DNA of 60,094 nt from Nocardia mexicana NBRC 108244 (GTDB lineage: Bacteria > Actinomycetota > Actinomycetes > Mycobacteriales > Mycobacteriaceae). The stretch spans positions 1-60,094 of the forward strand of contig NZ_BDBV01000083.1 in assembly GCF_001613165.1 (NCBI RefSeq), given 5' to 3'. The notes beneath the pieces are model-generated. The model did not search any database. It was not told the DNA's origin and saw nothing but the letters and a program-made list of their open reading frames with translations. Every line of letters begins with the position of its first letter. Position 1 is the stretch's first letter. A program made the position numbers and the translations under genes. Of the stretch, positions 7,910 through 16,574 are shown in pieces.

Positions 7910-8524
7910 ATGAACGAAGCTCAGGCCGCGCCCGAGGCGCTGTTCGCGGAGCCGGGCGCCCGCTGGCGCACGGTCGCCTACGGCCCGCTGCTGTGCCTGA
8001 TCATCCTCGGCTTGGAACTCGGGTTGCGGGCGCGTGACGTGCACTGGTTCGGCTTGGCGTTCTGTGCCGCACTGTTGGCCGGTTTCGTGACCCTGCAGGT
8101 CGTGGCGGGTCGTCGGCACGTCAGCGTCGAACTCACCGACACCACCCTGCGCGAGGGCACCGAAACGCTGCCGCTGAGCAGCATCGCCGAAGTCCTCCCC
8201 GAGCACGACGAGGAGTCCTGGGACGAGGAGGACTGGCAGTCGGCTCGGGCGCTCGGCGAACTGACCGGCGTGCCCCGCCGCCGCAAGGGTATCGGCCTGA
8301 AGCTGCGGGACGGCGGCCTCGTGCAAGCGTGGGCGCGTGACCATCGCGGGCTGCGGGTGGCACTGAACGAGGCGCTCGATCGGCTGCCCGACTCCGGCGC
8401 CACCGTCCCCGATGCCTCCGGTTCTGCGGCGCCCGGTTCCGCGGCTCCTGGTTCCGCGGCTCCTGGTTCCGTCGAGTCCGGCCCCTCCGCACCCGAATCC
8501 GATGCACAGGAGGACGCGCGGTGA
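7910..8524 (+). CDS. Membrane protein with repetitive C-terminal tail
   Basis: A 204-aa protein with two N-terminal membrane helices (roughly residues 20-37 and 45-62), then a soluble domain of about 100 residues (VSVELTDTTLREGTETLPLSSI onward) like those of small actinobacterial membrane proteins of unknown function. The last 35 residues are low-complexity Gly-Ser-Ala-Pro encoded by a 15-bp tandem repeat. The stop overlaps the next gene, so the two are probably co-translated. The function is unknown. Confidence 0.75.
   Translation: MNEAQAAPEALFAEPGARWRTVAYGPLLCLIILGLELGLRARDVHWFGLAFCAALLAGFVTLQVVAGRRHVSVELTDTTLREGTETLPLSSIAEVLPEHDEESWDEEDWQSARALGELTGVPRRRKGIGLKLRDGGLVQAWARDHRGLRVALNEALDRLPDSGATVPDASGSAAPGSAAPGSAAPGSVESGPSAPESDAQEDAR
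8420..8479 (+). repeat. 15-bp tandem repeat in a coding tail
   Basis: Four units of 15 bases, with core GGTTCCGCGGCTCCT, encode repeated Gly-Ser-Ala-Ala-Pro at the C-terminus of the 7910-8524 protein. The two middle units are identical, so copy number could vary between strains. Confidence 0.85.
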
Positions 8525-8757
8525 TGCGTCGGTTGTGGATCGTCGTCGATCTCGTGCTGCTCGTGGTGTGCGTCGGCGCGGCCGTGCAGAGCTGGCGCCA
8601 CGGGATCAGTACGACGTGGTTCGCCGCGGTGGGCGAGCAACCCGCCTTCGAGGCCACCCGCTATTCCGGTCCGTGGCTCGGCCTGGCCGCATTCCTGGTG
8701 GCGGTGGCCGGTCTGGCCGTCGTCGATCTGGTCGCCCGCGGCGCCCGGACCCGCTGA
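8521..8757 (+). CDS. Small two-helix membrane protein
   Basis: A 78-aa protein with two membrane segments (LWIVVDLVLLVVCVGAAV and LGLAAFLVAVAGLAVVDLV) separated by a loop containing WRHGISTTWF. GTG 8521 overlaps the preceding stop; ATG 8524 is the alternative start, and GGAGG lies 8-12 bases upstream of both. It resembles in position and size the Rv0514-like membrane protein that follows hemB in mycobacteria. The function is unknown. Confidence 0.75.
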   Translation: MMRRLWIVVDLVLLVVCVGAAVQSWRHGISTTWFAAVGEQPAFEATRYSGPWLGLAAFLVAVAGLAVVDLVARGARTR

Positions 8758-8824
8758 CCCCCCGCCGGAGTTGATCTCGGCGCGGCGGCCCGCAGCGGTT
8801 GAGTGTCGCCGGAACCGGCGGACA

Positions 8825-9055
8825 ATGGGCGGTATGAAGCGCACAGATCTCGTGAGACGGACCGCCCTCGCTGTGCTGGCCACGGGAGCCGTCGGCGCTG
8901 CCACCGTCGTCCCGGCCGCCGCCGCACCCGCGGTCCCGGCGCCCGCACCGCCCAGTGCCCCCGCGGTCTCGCCGCTGGACGTGCTGCCGACCCCGCTGAA
9001 CTGCCTGCTGACCACGGGCTTCGCCGTGTTCTGCCTCGGCGTGCCGCTGTCGTGA
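8825..9055 (+). CDS. Small secreted protein
   Basis: A 76-aa precursor with a clear Sec signal peptide: basic RTDLVRR, a hydrophobic Ala/Val core, and AAAAP near a likely cleavage site around residue 35. The mature part is only about 40 residues: a Pro-rich start, then SPLDVLPTPLNC and a second Cys in FAVFCLG. The two cysteines could form a disulfide. ATG 8834 is an alternative start. The function is unknown. Confidence 0.65.
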   Translation: MGGMKRTDLVRRTALAVLATGAVGAATVVPAAAAPAVPAPAPPSAPAVSPLDVLPTPLNCLLTTGFAVFCLGVPLS

Positions 9056-9065
9056 CCCGCGGGGC

Positions 9066-9452
9066 TCAGTTCCAGCGCTGGTAGATGTCGAGCACCCGGG
9101 AGCCGTGCGTGCCCGGCGCGTTGAGGTAGATCGTCACGGTGCCGTCCGGGTGGTCGGCGGCCTCGTTGATCACCTGGCGGAGCGAGGCGTGGATATTGCC
9201 GTTCTCGTCGCGGTAGAGCTGAGTATCGGGCTGCAGCCCCGCGCCCATGCGGCTCTGCGGAATCACCTTCGTGACGAGCGCGGGGACCGGACCGTCGGCC
9301 AGGGCCGCGGTCTCGTCGTGCGAGAGGTTCATTCCGATCCGCCCCTGATCGGGCTGTGCGACCGGGGTGCCCGCCGCGGCCGTAGTGGCACCGCCGAGCG
9401 CGGCGGCGATCCCGGCGATGAGCAGGGCTGTGCTGAGCAGGATGGTTCGCAT
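9066..9452 (-). CDS. Secreted protein, unknown function
   Basis: A 128-aa precursor. Residues 1-27 form a Sec signal peptide (MRTILLSTALLIAGIAAALGG, cleavage near AAAG). The mature domain of about 100 residues contains MNLSHDETAALADGPVPALVTKVIP and ends GSRVLDIYQRWN. It has no cysteine and no catalytic motif I recognise. It faces the small secreted gene at 8825 with an 11-base gap, and is divergent from hemL across 252 bases. The family is unknown to me. Confidence 0.75.
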   Translation of the reverse strand: MRTILLSTALLIAGIAAALGGATTAAAGTPVAQPDQGRIGMNLSHDETAALADGPVPALVTKVIPQSRMGAGLQPDTQLYRDENGNIHASLRQVINEAADHPDGTVTIYLNAPGTHGSRVLDIYQRWN

Positions 9453-9704
9453 GAAATCCCTCCCGGCCGTTAGCGAGTCGTACCTTCGAGCCTACGGACC
9501 AGCAATCGTTCAGCGACCGATATCGGGAGAAAGACGTCCCGGCGTGTTGCGCTTCCGGGCGATTCTTGTGAGAGCTGAAGGGGGTGGGAGCAAATCGCGG
9601 GAAACGCCCCCGGCCTCGGTGGACGCCGGAGTGCGGTGTGCCGTGGCTCACCCCACTACACCCTGTCGTCGACCGGCCCGGGCACAACTGCGACACTGGA
9701 GGCC
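9453..9704. other. Divergent intergenic region before hemL
   Basis: There are 252 bases between the secreted-protein gene and hemL. Apart from expected promoters for both directions I see no strong dyad or small gene here. A hemL frame is open back to 9636 but has no RBS. Confidence 0.4.
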
Positions 9705-11042
9705 GTGAGTTCCTCTCCGCGCGCGACCCAGCTGCCCGTGCCGGTCTCCGCCAGCCTCTTCGAACGCGCCGCCGCGATCATTCCCGGCGGCGTGAACTCG
9801 CCCGTCCGGGCCTTCAAATCCGTCGGTGGCACACCGCGATTCATCGCCTCGGCGCGCGGGTGCACGCTCACCGATGCCGACGGCAACGACTATGTGGACC
9901 TGGTGTGCTCCTGGGGTCCGATGATTCTCGGCCACGCGCATCCGGCCGTGGTGGAGGCCGTGCAGCGGGCCGCCGTCGACGGGGTGTCGTTCGGCGCGCC
10001 GACCGAGGCGGAGATCGAGCTGGCCGAGACCATCGCCGCGCGGGTCGATCCGGTGCAGCGGGTGCGGCTGGTGAACTCCGGCACCGAGGCCACGATGAGC
10101 GCGGTTCGGCTGGCGCGCGGCTTCACCGGCCGCAGCAAGGTCGTCAAGTTCGCCGGGTGCTATCACGGCCACGTGGACGCGCTGCTGGCCGACGCGGGTT
10201 CGGGCGTCGCGACGCTGGGGCTGCCGACCTCGCCGGGCGTCACGGGCGCGCAGGCCGCCGACACCATCGTGCTGCCGTACAACGATCTCGATGCCGTGGC
10301 CGCCGTCTTCGCCGAGTACCCGGACCAGATCGCCTGTGTCATCACCGAGGCCGCGGCCGGGAACATGGGCGCGATCGCGCCGGAATCGGGATTCAACGAG
10401 GGCCTGCGCGGCCTCACCTCCGCACACGGCGCGCTGCTGATCATGGACGAGGTGATGACCGGGTTCCGGGTGAGCCCGGCCGGGTGGTACGGCATCGACG
10501 GTGTCGCGGGCGACCTCTACACCTTCGGCAAGGTGATGAGCGGCGGACTTCCGGCGGCGGCCTTCGGTGGCCGCGCCGACATCATGAACCACCTCGCCCC
10601 GATCGGCCCCGTGTACCAGGCGGGCACGCTGTCCGGGAACCCGGTTGCCGTCGCCGCGGGCCTGGCCACCCTGCGCAACGCCGACGACGCGGTGTACGCC
10701 GCCCTGGATCGCAATGCGCAACGTCTCGGCACGCTGATCACCGAGGCCCTCACGGCCGCCGGTGTCGCCCATGTCGTGCAGTTCGCGGGCAATATGGTGA
10801 GCGTGTCCTTCGCCGACCGTCCGGCCACCGACTACGCCGCCGTCAAGGCCACCGAGACCTGGCGCTTCCCGGCGTTCTTCCATGCTCTGCTCGATCGTGG
10901 CGTGTATGCGCCACCGAGCGCATTCGAGTCATGGTTCGTCTCCGCCGCGCTCGACGAGGACGCATTCTCCCGCATCGCCGCCGCTCTGCCTGCCGCCGCC
11001 GCGGCCGCGGCGGCCGCCACACCCGAAGGATCCAGCGCGTGA
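9705..11042 (+). CDS. hemL: Glutamate-1-semialdehyde 2,1-aminomutase
   Basis: A PLP enzyme that isomerises glutamate-1-semialdehyde to 5-aminolevulinate, using the HemA product. It is 445 aa and has the class-III aminotransferase fold: LVNSGTEATMSAVRLAR near residue 123, IMDEVMTGFRV near 245 and the PLP Lys276 in TFGKVMSGGLPAAAFGG. A run of alanines marks the C-terminus. GTG 9705 has GGAGG only two bases upstream, so a slightly different start is possible. Its stop overlaps the next start (GTGA), opening an operon that continues through tlpA. Confidence 0.95.
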   Translation: MSSSPRATQLPVPVSASLFERAAAIIPGGVNSPVRAFKSVGGTPRFIASARGCTLTDADGNDYVDLVCSWGPMILGHAHPAVVEAVQRAAVDGVSFGAPTEAEIELAETIAARVDPVQRVRLVNSGTEATMSAVRLARGFTGRSKVVKFAGCYHGHVDALLADAGSGVATLGLPTSPGVTGAQAADTIVLPYNDLDAVAAVFAEYPDQIACVITEAAAGNMGAIAPESGFNEGLRGLTSAHGALLIMDEVMTGFRVSPAGWYGIDGVAGDLYTFGKVMSGGLPAAAFGGRADIMNHLAPIGPVYQAGTLSGNPVAVAAGLATLRNADDAVYAALDRNAQRLGTLITEALTAAGVAHVVQFAGNMVSVSFADRPATDYAAVKATETWRFPAFFHALLDRGVYAPPSAFESWFVSAALDEDAFSRIAAALPAAAAAAAAATPEGSSA

Positions 11043-11782
11043 GCGAACCCGAACAGCTCGAATCAACCCCCGCCGCGAAACCGACGTCCGATACGCCCGC
11101 CGCCGGCGCGGATTCCGATGCGGCAGTGACCCTTCCCGGCGATATCGCCTCCGACACCGAGACCATCGTGCACGTCATGCGGCACGGTGAGGTGCACAAT
11201 CCGAAGGGGATCCTGTACGGGCGGCTGCCCGGATTCAGCCTGTCGGTGGCCGGCCGGTCGCAGGCCTCCAGCGTGGCCCGCGCCCTCTCCGAGCACGACA
11301 TCTCGCTGGTCGTCGCGTCGCCGCTGCAGCGGGCGCAGGAGACCGCGGAACCCATCGCCGTCCAGCACGGTGTGGTCGTGCGCACCGACGACAACCTCAT
11401 CGAGGCGGGCAATACCTTCGAGGGCCTGCGGGTGTCGGTCGGCGACGGCGCGCTCCGCAAGCCGCGGCACTGGTGGAAGCTGCGCGACCCGTTCACCCCG
11501 TCGTGGGGCGAGCCCTACCTGCAGATCGCGCATCGCATGCTGGCGGCGGTGAACAAGGCGCGGGTGGAGGCGGCCGGGCACGAGGCGGTGCTGGTCTCGC
11601 ATCAGCTGCCGGTGTGGACGCTGCGCCGGTTCCTGGAGGGCAAGCGGCTGTGGCACGACCCGCGACACCGGCAATGCTCCCTGGCATCGCTGACTTCGCT
11701 GGTGTACCAGGGCGATACGCTCATCGACATCGTTTATTCGGAGCCTGCAGGGGAGTCGGATCCACGGGTGACCGGGGCATGA
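11039..11782 (+). CDS. Histidine phosphatase family protein
   Basis: A 247-aa phosphoglycerate-mutase-like phosphatase. The catalytic RHG motif is in VMRHGEVHNPKGILYGRLPGF near residue 44, and the second catalytic histidine is in LVSHQLPVWTLRRFL. A disordered acidic N-terminus of about 40 residues precedes the domain. The substrate is unknown. The same gene sits between hemL and the thioredoxin-like gene in M. tuberculosis (Rv0525). It overlaps both neighbours by four bases, which implies co-translation. Confidence 0.87.
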   Translation: MSEPEQLESTPAAKPTSDTPAAGADSDAAVTLPGDIASDTETIVHVMRHGEVHNPKGILYGRLPGFSLSVAGRSQASSVARALSEHDISLVVASPLQRAQETAEPIAVQHGVVVRTDDNLIEAGNTFEGLRVSVGDGALRKPRHWWKLRDPFTPSWGEPYLQIAHRMLAAVNKARVEAAGHEAVLVSHQLPVWTLRRFLEGKRLWHDPRHRQCSLASLTSLVYQGDTLIDIVYSEPAGESDPRVTGA

Positions 11783-12378
11783 GACGGGGGCTGCCGGTCC
11801 TGCTGGCCTGCGCTGCCCTGGTGGCCGCGCTGGCCGGATGCTCCACCGGCTCGGACGCGGTGGTCTCCGGCGGCACCTTCGACTTCGTCTCGCCGGGCGG
11901 CAAGACCGAGATCTTCTACGATCCGCCCGCGAGCCGCGGCACCATCGGCAAGATGTCCGGCCCCGACCTGATGACCTCGGGTAAGAAGGTTTCGGTCGAC
12001 GATTTCCCGAATCAGGTTGTGGTGCTGAATCTCTGGGGCCAGTGGTGCGGCCCGTGCCGTTCCGAGGCGCCCGCGCTGGAGCAGGTCTACGAGCAGTCCA
12101 AGGACCGGGGCGTGGCGTTCCTGGGCATCAATGTCCGTGATCCACAGCAGGACAAGGCCCAGGATTTCGTCACCGATGCCCGCGTCGGCTACCCGTCGAT
12201 CTACGACCCGGAGATGCGCACCCTGCTCGCCCTCGGCGGCAAGTTCCCCACCAGCGTCATCCCCACCACCCTCGTCCTGGACCGCCAGCACCGGGTAGCC
12301 GCGGTCTTCCTCCGCCCACTCCTGGCCGAGGACCTCCAACCGGTAGTCGACCGCATCGCCGCGGAGGCCCCCCAGTGA
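11779..12378 (+). CDS. TlpA/ResA-type thioredoxin-fold lipoprotein
   Basis: An exported lipoprotein that probably keeps apocytochrome c heme-site cysteines reduced. The 199-aa precursor has a lipoprotein signal with lipobox LAGC near residues 20-23, then a thioredoxin domain with NLWGQWCGPCRSEAP; WCGPC is the redox centre. The VIPTTLVLD segment carries the cis-Pro. It overlaps the phosphatase gene by four bases and precedes ccdA, resB and ccsB, the other parts of system II cytochrome c maturation. A hairpin repeat separates it from ccdA. Confidence 0.92.
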   Translation: MRRGLPVLLACAALVAALAGCSTGSDAVVSGGTFDFVSPGGKTEIFYDPPASRGTIGKMSGPDLMTSGKKVSVDDFPNQVVVLNLWGQWCGPCRSEAPALEQVYEQSKDRGVAFLGINVRDPQQDKAQDFVTDARVGYPSIYDPEMRTLLALGGKFPTSVIPTTLVLDRQHRVAAVFLRPLLAEDLQPVVDRIAAEAPQ

Positions 12379-12399
12379 GACCCTCCGCCGCGCACCACG

Positions 12400-12594
12400 C
12401 TTCACGCACGCCCTGCGTGTTCCCGCACCCCCTCCAGCGCCCTGCAGAGGGTGCGGGAACCCATAATTGGTACGGGAAAGCCACCCCCCTGCCTGGAAGC
12501 GCGGCGGCGCAGGACACTTCGCGCACCCTTTGCGTGCTCTCGCACCCTCTGCAGAGGCATGCAAGTGGTGCGGGAACGTGCAAGGGGTGCGTGG
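12400..12594. repeat. Dispersed hairpin repeat, two copies
   Basis: Two copies of a GC-rich repeat fill the gap between tlpA and ccdA. The first begins CTTCACGCACGCCCTG (12400-12415), then GTTCCCGCACCC (12419-12430), which pairs perfectly with GGGTGCGGGAAC (12449-12460). The second starts CTTCGCGCACCC at 12517 and folds with GGTGCGGGAACGTGCAAG further on. A third copy is at 19965. It may act as a transcription attenuator or mRNA processing site. Confidence 0.8.
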
Positions 12595-12610
12595 ACCGGG
12601 GGTGGCGGGC

Positions 12611-13438
12611 GTGAGTGTGAGTGTGCTTGCGGGGGTGGGGGATTCGTTTCAGGAGACGGCGGCTTCGGGGCCGCTGGTGCTCGCGCTGGGGGCGTGCTTG
12701 CTCGCGGGGCTGGTGTCGTTCGCGTCGCCGTGTGTGGTGCCGTTGGTGCCCGGGTACCTGTCGTACCTGGCCGGGCTGGTGGGCGCCGAGGCGCCGCCGG
12801 TGACCGCTGCCGAGGCGAAGGGCGCGCAGACCACGTTGGTCGAGAAGGCCGGGCGGATGCGGGTCGCGGGGGCCGCGGGGCTTTTCGTGGCCGGATTCAC
12901 GGTGGTCTTCGTGCTGGCCTCGGTCACCGTCTTCGGAGTCATCCAGACCCTGAACGTGAATCGTGAACTGCTGCAACGCATCGGCGGGGTCGTCACCATC
13001 GTCATGGGGCTGGTATTTCTCGGGTTGATCCCCGCGCTGCAGCGCGACACCCGGATGCATCCGCGGCGGTTGACCGGCGTCGTCGGCGCGCCCCTGCTGG
13101 GCGCGGTGTTCGCGCTCGGCTGGACGCCGTGCCTGGGCCCGACGCTGTCCGGTGTGATGGCCGTATCCGCCGGAACCGAAGGCGCCACGGCCGTCCGGGG
13201 CGTGGTGCTGACCGTCGCCTACTGCCTGGGGCTCGGACTGCCGTTCGTGATCCTGGCTTTCGGGTCGGCCAGCGCGCTGCGCGGCGTCGGCTGGCTGCGC
13301 TGCAATTCGCGCACCATCCAGGTGATCGGCGGGATCCTGCTCGTCGCCGTCGGCATCGCACTGGTCACCGGCCTGTGGGACCAGTTCGTCGGGTGGGTGC
13401 GCAATGTATTCGTCTCCCAGGTGACCCTCCCGATCTGA
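12611..13438 (+). CDS. ccdA: Cytochrome c biogenesis protein CcdA
   Basis: An inner-membrane thiol-disulfide transporter that moves reducing equivalents from cytoplasmic thioredoxin to the external TlpA/ResA protein. The 275-aa product has six membrane helices. The two redox cysteines are in VSFASPCVVPLVPGYLSYLAG (helix 1) and FALGWTPCLGPTLSG (helix 4), the family signature. GTG 12611 is chosen because the protein then starts shortly before helix 1. The stop is one base before the resB ATG. Confidence 0.94.
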   Translation: MSVSVLAGVGDSFQETAASGPLVLALGACLLAGLVSFASPCVVPLVPGYLSYLAGLVGAEAPPVTAAEAKGAQTTLVEKAGRMRVAGAAGLFVAGFTVVFVLASVTVFGVIQTLNVNRELLQRIGGVVTIVMGLVFLGLIPALQRDTRMHPRRLTGVVGAPLLGAVFALGWTPCLGPTLSGVMAVSAGTEGATAVRGVVLTVAYCLGLGLPFVILAFGSASALRGVGWLRCNSRTIQVIGGILLVAVGIALVTGLWDQFVGWVRNVFVSQVTLPI

Positions 13439-13439
13439 C

Positions 13440-15089
13440 ATGACAGCAACGATGACCCCCGCTCCCGCCCCGGCCCACCCGCCCCGCCAATCGCTCCCGC
13501 GCCGCGCATGGGCGCTGCTGCGCAACACCTGGCGCGGGCTGACCAGCATGCGCACCGCGCTGATGCTGCTGTTCCTGCTGGCACTCGCGGCCATACCCGG
13601 GGCATTGCTGCCGCAGCGCAGTCTCAACGCGCAGAAGGTCGACAAGTACATTGCGGACCGGGGCACGCTGGGGCCGTGGATGGATCGGCTGCAGCTGTTC
13701 GACGTGTTCTCCAGCTTCTGGTTCACCGCGATCTACGCGCTGCTGTTCGTCTCGCTGGTGGGCTGCATCGTGCCGCGGGTGTTCGACCACTACAAGGCCT
13801 GGCGCACACAGCCGGTCAAGGCGCCGCGCAACCTGACCCGGCTGCCGCACCACTACTCCACCACCGTCGACGGGTCGGCGCAGGACGTGATCGCCGAGGC
13901 CCGCAAGCAGTTGCGCGGGTGGCGGGTCGTCGAGCGCGACGGCCTCGCGGACGGTGAGCGGACGCTGTCGGCGGAGAAGGGCTACGTCCGCGAGCTGGGC
14001 AATATCGTCTTCCACCTGGCACTGGTCGCGCTGCTCGTGGCGATCGCCGCCGGGAAGCTGTTCGGCTACGAGGGCAACGTCATCGTCGTCGCCGACGACG
14101 GGCCGGGTTTCTGCACCACCTCGACCGCGGCATTCGACTCGTTCCGCGCCGGGCGGGTCAACGACGGCACCGGGCTCACGCCACTGTGCGTGCGGGTCAA
14201 GGATTTCCGGGCCGACTACCTGTCGAACGGGCAGGCCGAGATGTTCACCGCGGACATCTCCTATCAGTCGGGCGCGGACCTGGCGAACGACACCTGGCGT
14301 GACACCACGATCCAGGTGAATCACCCGCTGCGAGTCTCGGGCGACCGCGTGTACCTGGGCGGCCACGGGTACGCGCCGACCTTCACCGTCACCTACCCGG
14401 ACGGTCAGACCCGCACCGAGACGACACAGTGGCGTCCCGACGACCCGACCACCTTCCTGTCCAGCGGTGTCATGCGATTCGATCCGCCCGGCGGCATGTT
14501 CGGCAGCGAGCAGGAGCGCCGCAAGCACCAGATCGCGGTCGAGGGCCTTTTCGCGCCCACCGCCCTGCTGCACGGCAACCTGCTGACCTCGTCGTATCCG
14601 GGGCTCACCGATCCCGCGGTGGCGATCGACATCTACCGCGGCGAGACCGGCCTGGACACCGGCCGGGCGCAGTCGCTGTTCGCGCTGGACTCCGAGATGA
14701 TCAAGCAGGGCCGGCTGGCCAAGGAGCAGCGGGTGAATCTGCGCCCGGGCGAATCGGCGACGCTGTCCGACGGCACCAAGGTGACCTTCGACGGCGCCAA
14801 GGAGTACGCGAGCCTGCAGGTCTCGCACGACCCGGCGCAAGGCTGGGTGCTGGCGAGCGCGCTCACGATGATGGCCGGACTGCTGGTATCGCTGCTGGTG
14901 AAGCGCCGCCGGATCTGGTTGCGCGCCTATCCGGACTCCCGCGGCGAGGATGAACGACGTACTGTAGTAGAAATGGGCGGCCTGGCCCGGACCGACCAGG
15001 CGGGCTGGGGCAGCGAATTCGACCGCTTGCGGACCCGGCTGCTGGACAGTGACGCCCCCACCGCGCGGACCGACAGCACGAGAGAGTGA
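13440..15089 (+). CDS. resB: Cytochrome c biogenesis protein ResB
   Basis: A 549-aa membrane subunit of the system II heme export/ligation complex. Three N-terminal-half membrane helices can be seen (LMLLFLLALAAIPGALLPQ, FTAIYALLFVSLVGCIVP and FHLALVALLVAIAAGKLFG), then a large extracytoplasmic domain (about residues 210-465), a final helix (LASALTMMAGLLVSLLV) and a cytoplasmic tail. With CcsB it delivers heme to apocytochrome c. The stop overlaps the ccsB start (GTGA). Confidence 0.95.
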   Translation: MTATMTPAPAPAHPPRQSLPRRAWALLRNTWRGLTSMRTALMLLFLLALAAIPGALLPQRSLNAQKVDKYIADRGTLGPWMDRLQLFDVFSSFWFTAIYALLFVSLVGCIVPRVFDHYKAWRTQPVKAPRNLTRLPHHYSTTVDGSAQDVIAEARKQLRGWRVVERDGLADGERTLSAEKGYVRELGNIVFHLALVALLVAIAAGKLFGYEGNVIVVADDGPGFCTTSTAAFDSFRAGRVNDGTGLTPLCVRVKDFRADYLSNGQAEMFTADISYQSGADLANDTWRDTTIQVNHPLRVSGDRVYLGGHGYAPTFTVTYPDGQTRTETTQWRPDDPTTFLSSGVMRFDPPGGMFGSEQERRKHQIAVEGLFAPTALLHGNLLTSSYPGLTDPAVAIDIYRGETGLDTGRAQSLFALDSEMIKQGRLAKEQRVNLRPGESATLSDGTKVTFDGAKEYASLQVSHDPAQGWVLASALTMMAGLLVSLLVKRRRIWLRAYPDSRGEDERRTVVEMGGLARTDQAGWGSEFDRLRTRLLDSDAPTARTDSTRE

Positions 15090-16060
15090 CCATGCCGATC
15101 GACGAAACTCTCACCGGATACAGCAATCTCGCCTTCAAGACGGCGTTCGTCATCTACGTCTTGGTGCTGGCGATGCTGATCGTGCAATACGCGTCGGCGC
15201 GCAGTAAGCAGACGGCCGAGCGTGAACTCGTCACGGTCGGCGGCTCCGGGAGCGGTCCGGCCGCACCGGGCCGGGTGGAGGCGCCGCCCGCGCGTTCGCT
15301 GCCGGAGCGTTTCGGCAATATGGCGTTCTCGGTGCTGTTCGTCGCGATCGGTCTGCACCTGGCGTCGATCGTGTTGCGCGGCTTCGCGACTCACCGGTTC
15401 CCGCTGGGGAACATGTACGAGTTCATCACCATGGCGACCGCCGCGGCCGTCGTCACGGGCATGGTCTTCATGCACGACCGGCGGTATCGCTCGATGTGGG
15501 TGTTCCTGCTGGCGCCGGTGTTGATCCTGATGTTCCTGGCCGGTCAGGTGCTGTACGCCGAAGCGGCCCCGGTGGTTCCGGCGCTGAAGTCGTTCTGGCT
15601 GCCGATCCACGTCACCATCGTCAGCATCGGCAGCGGCATCTTCATGCTGTCCGGCGTGGCGAGCCTGCTGTTCCTGCTGCGGGTCCGCCAGCCCGAGGGC
15701 GGCGAATCGAACAATGTGCTGGGCGCCCTGGCCCGCCGCCTGCCGGACGCCCGCACTCTCGACCGCCTCGCCTACAAGACCACCATCGTCGGCTTCCCGC
15801 TGTTCGGCACCGGCGTCATCCTCGGCGCGATCTGGGCCGAATCGGCCTGGGGCCGTTTCTGGGGCTGGGACCCGAAGGAAACGGTCTCCTTCATCGCCTG
15901 GGTCATCTACGCCGCCTACCTGCACGCCCGCGCCACCTCGGGCTGGCGCGACACCAAGGCCGCATGGATCAACGTGGCAGGCTTCGTAGCCATGCTGTTC
16001 AACCTTTTCATTATCAACATCGTGGTGAGCGGGCTGCACAGCTACGCGGGATTGAACTGA
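15086..16060 (+). CDS. ccsB: Cytochrome c heme ligation protein CcsB/ResC
   Basis: The heme-handling partner of ResB. The 324-aa product has about eight membrane helices and the tryptophan-rich motif WGRFWGWDPKETVSFIAW near residue 255, the known heme-binding WWD region of CcsA/ResC proteins. Conserved histidines lie in LHLASIVLRGFATHRFPLGN and near the C-terminus (GLHSYAG). ATG 15092 is an alternative start. It is the last gene of the operon and faces the reductase gene at 16110 across a short hairpin. Confidence 0.95.
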   Translation: MTMPIDETLTGYSNLAFKTAFVIYVLVLAMLIVQYASARSKQTAERELVTVGGSGSGPAAPGRVEAPPARSLPERFGNMAFSVLFVAIGLHLASIVLRGFATHRFPLGNMYEFITMATAAAVVTGMVFMHDRRYRSMWVFLLAPVLILMFLAGQVLYAEAAPVVPALKSFWLPIHVTIVSIGSGIFMLSGVASLLFLLRVRQPEGGESNNVLGALARRLPDARTLDRLAYKTTIVGFPLFGTGVILGAIWAESAWGRFWGWDPKETVSFIAWVIYAAYLHARATSGWRDTKAAWINVAGFVAMLFNLFIINIVVSGLHSYAGLN

Positions 16061-16084
16061 GCGAGAGACGGTATAGCTTCGGCT

Positions 16085-16101
16085 GAGCCCGGCCTGGGCT
16101 C
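16085..16101. terminator. Hairpin between convergent ccsB and F420-reductase-like gene
   Basis: GAGCCC (16085-16090) and GGGCTC (16096-16101) form a 6-bp GC stem with a five-base loop. Flanking ACTGAGCGAG and CTCGCTGAGT can extend the pairing. There is no U tract, which is usual in this group. Confidence 0.5.
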
Positions 16102-16109
16102 GCTGAGTT

Positions 16110-16562
16110 TCAGTCCTTCTTGTCGATGCGGAACACCGGACAGCGCGGGGCTGCGGCGGCGAAGGCGTCCGGGTCGGCGGATTCGACTACGCCCGTCTTG
16201 ACGAAGAATTGGACGCCGTGGGGGACCTCGCGGGGGAAGGCGCGGAGGATCGGGGCGCGTTCCTCGAGGGGTAGTTCGACCAGGGTGACCCGCTCGCGCT
16301 TGCGGCCCTTGGCCAGTTCGCCCCAGCCTGCGGCGCGGGCGTTCTTCACCCAGTCGGCGGTCTCGAAACCGCCTACGACATAGGTGATTCCGTCCACGGT
16401 GAGTGGCGATACCGGGGTGGTGCGCAGTTCGCCGGACTTGCGGCCCGGCACCGACAGCACCCGCATGGTGCCCAGGGCCAGCCCGGCCCGCTGCAGGGTG
16501 ATGATCACCTTGTTGAACGGCTTCAGCCGTCTGCGCATCCGGTCGATATCGGTTCTGCTCAT
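16110..16562 (-). CDS. Deazaflavin (F420)-dependent nitroreductase-family protein
   Basis: A 150-aa split-barrel protein of the DUF385/Ddn family, whose members often bind F420H2 and reduce quinones or nitro compounds. Typical features are MRVLSVPGRKSGELRTTPVSPLTVDGITYVVGG (residues about 32-65) and the following NARAAGWGEL. The substrate is unknown. It lies 12 bases after a padR gene on the same strand, so the two form an operon probably controlled by that repressor. Confidence 0.85.
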   Translation of the reverse strand: MSRTDIDRMRRRLKPFNKVIITLQRAGLALGTMRVLSVPGRKSGELRTTPVSPLTVDGITYVVGGFETADWVKNARAAGWGELAKGRKRERVTLVELPLEERAPILRAFPREVPHGVQFFVKTGVVESADPDAFAAAAPRCPVFRIDKKD

Positions 16563-16574
16563 GATTCCTTCTCC

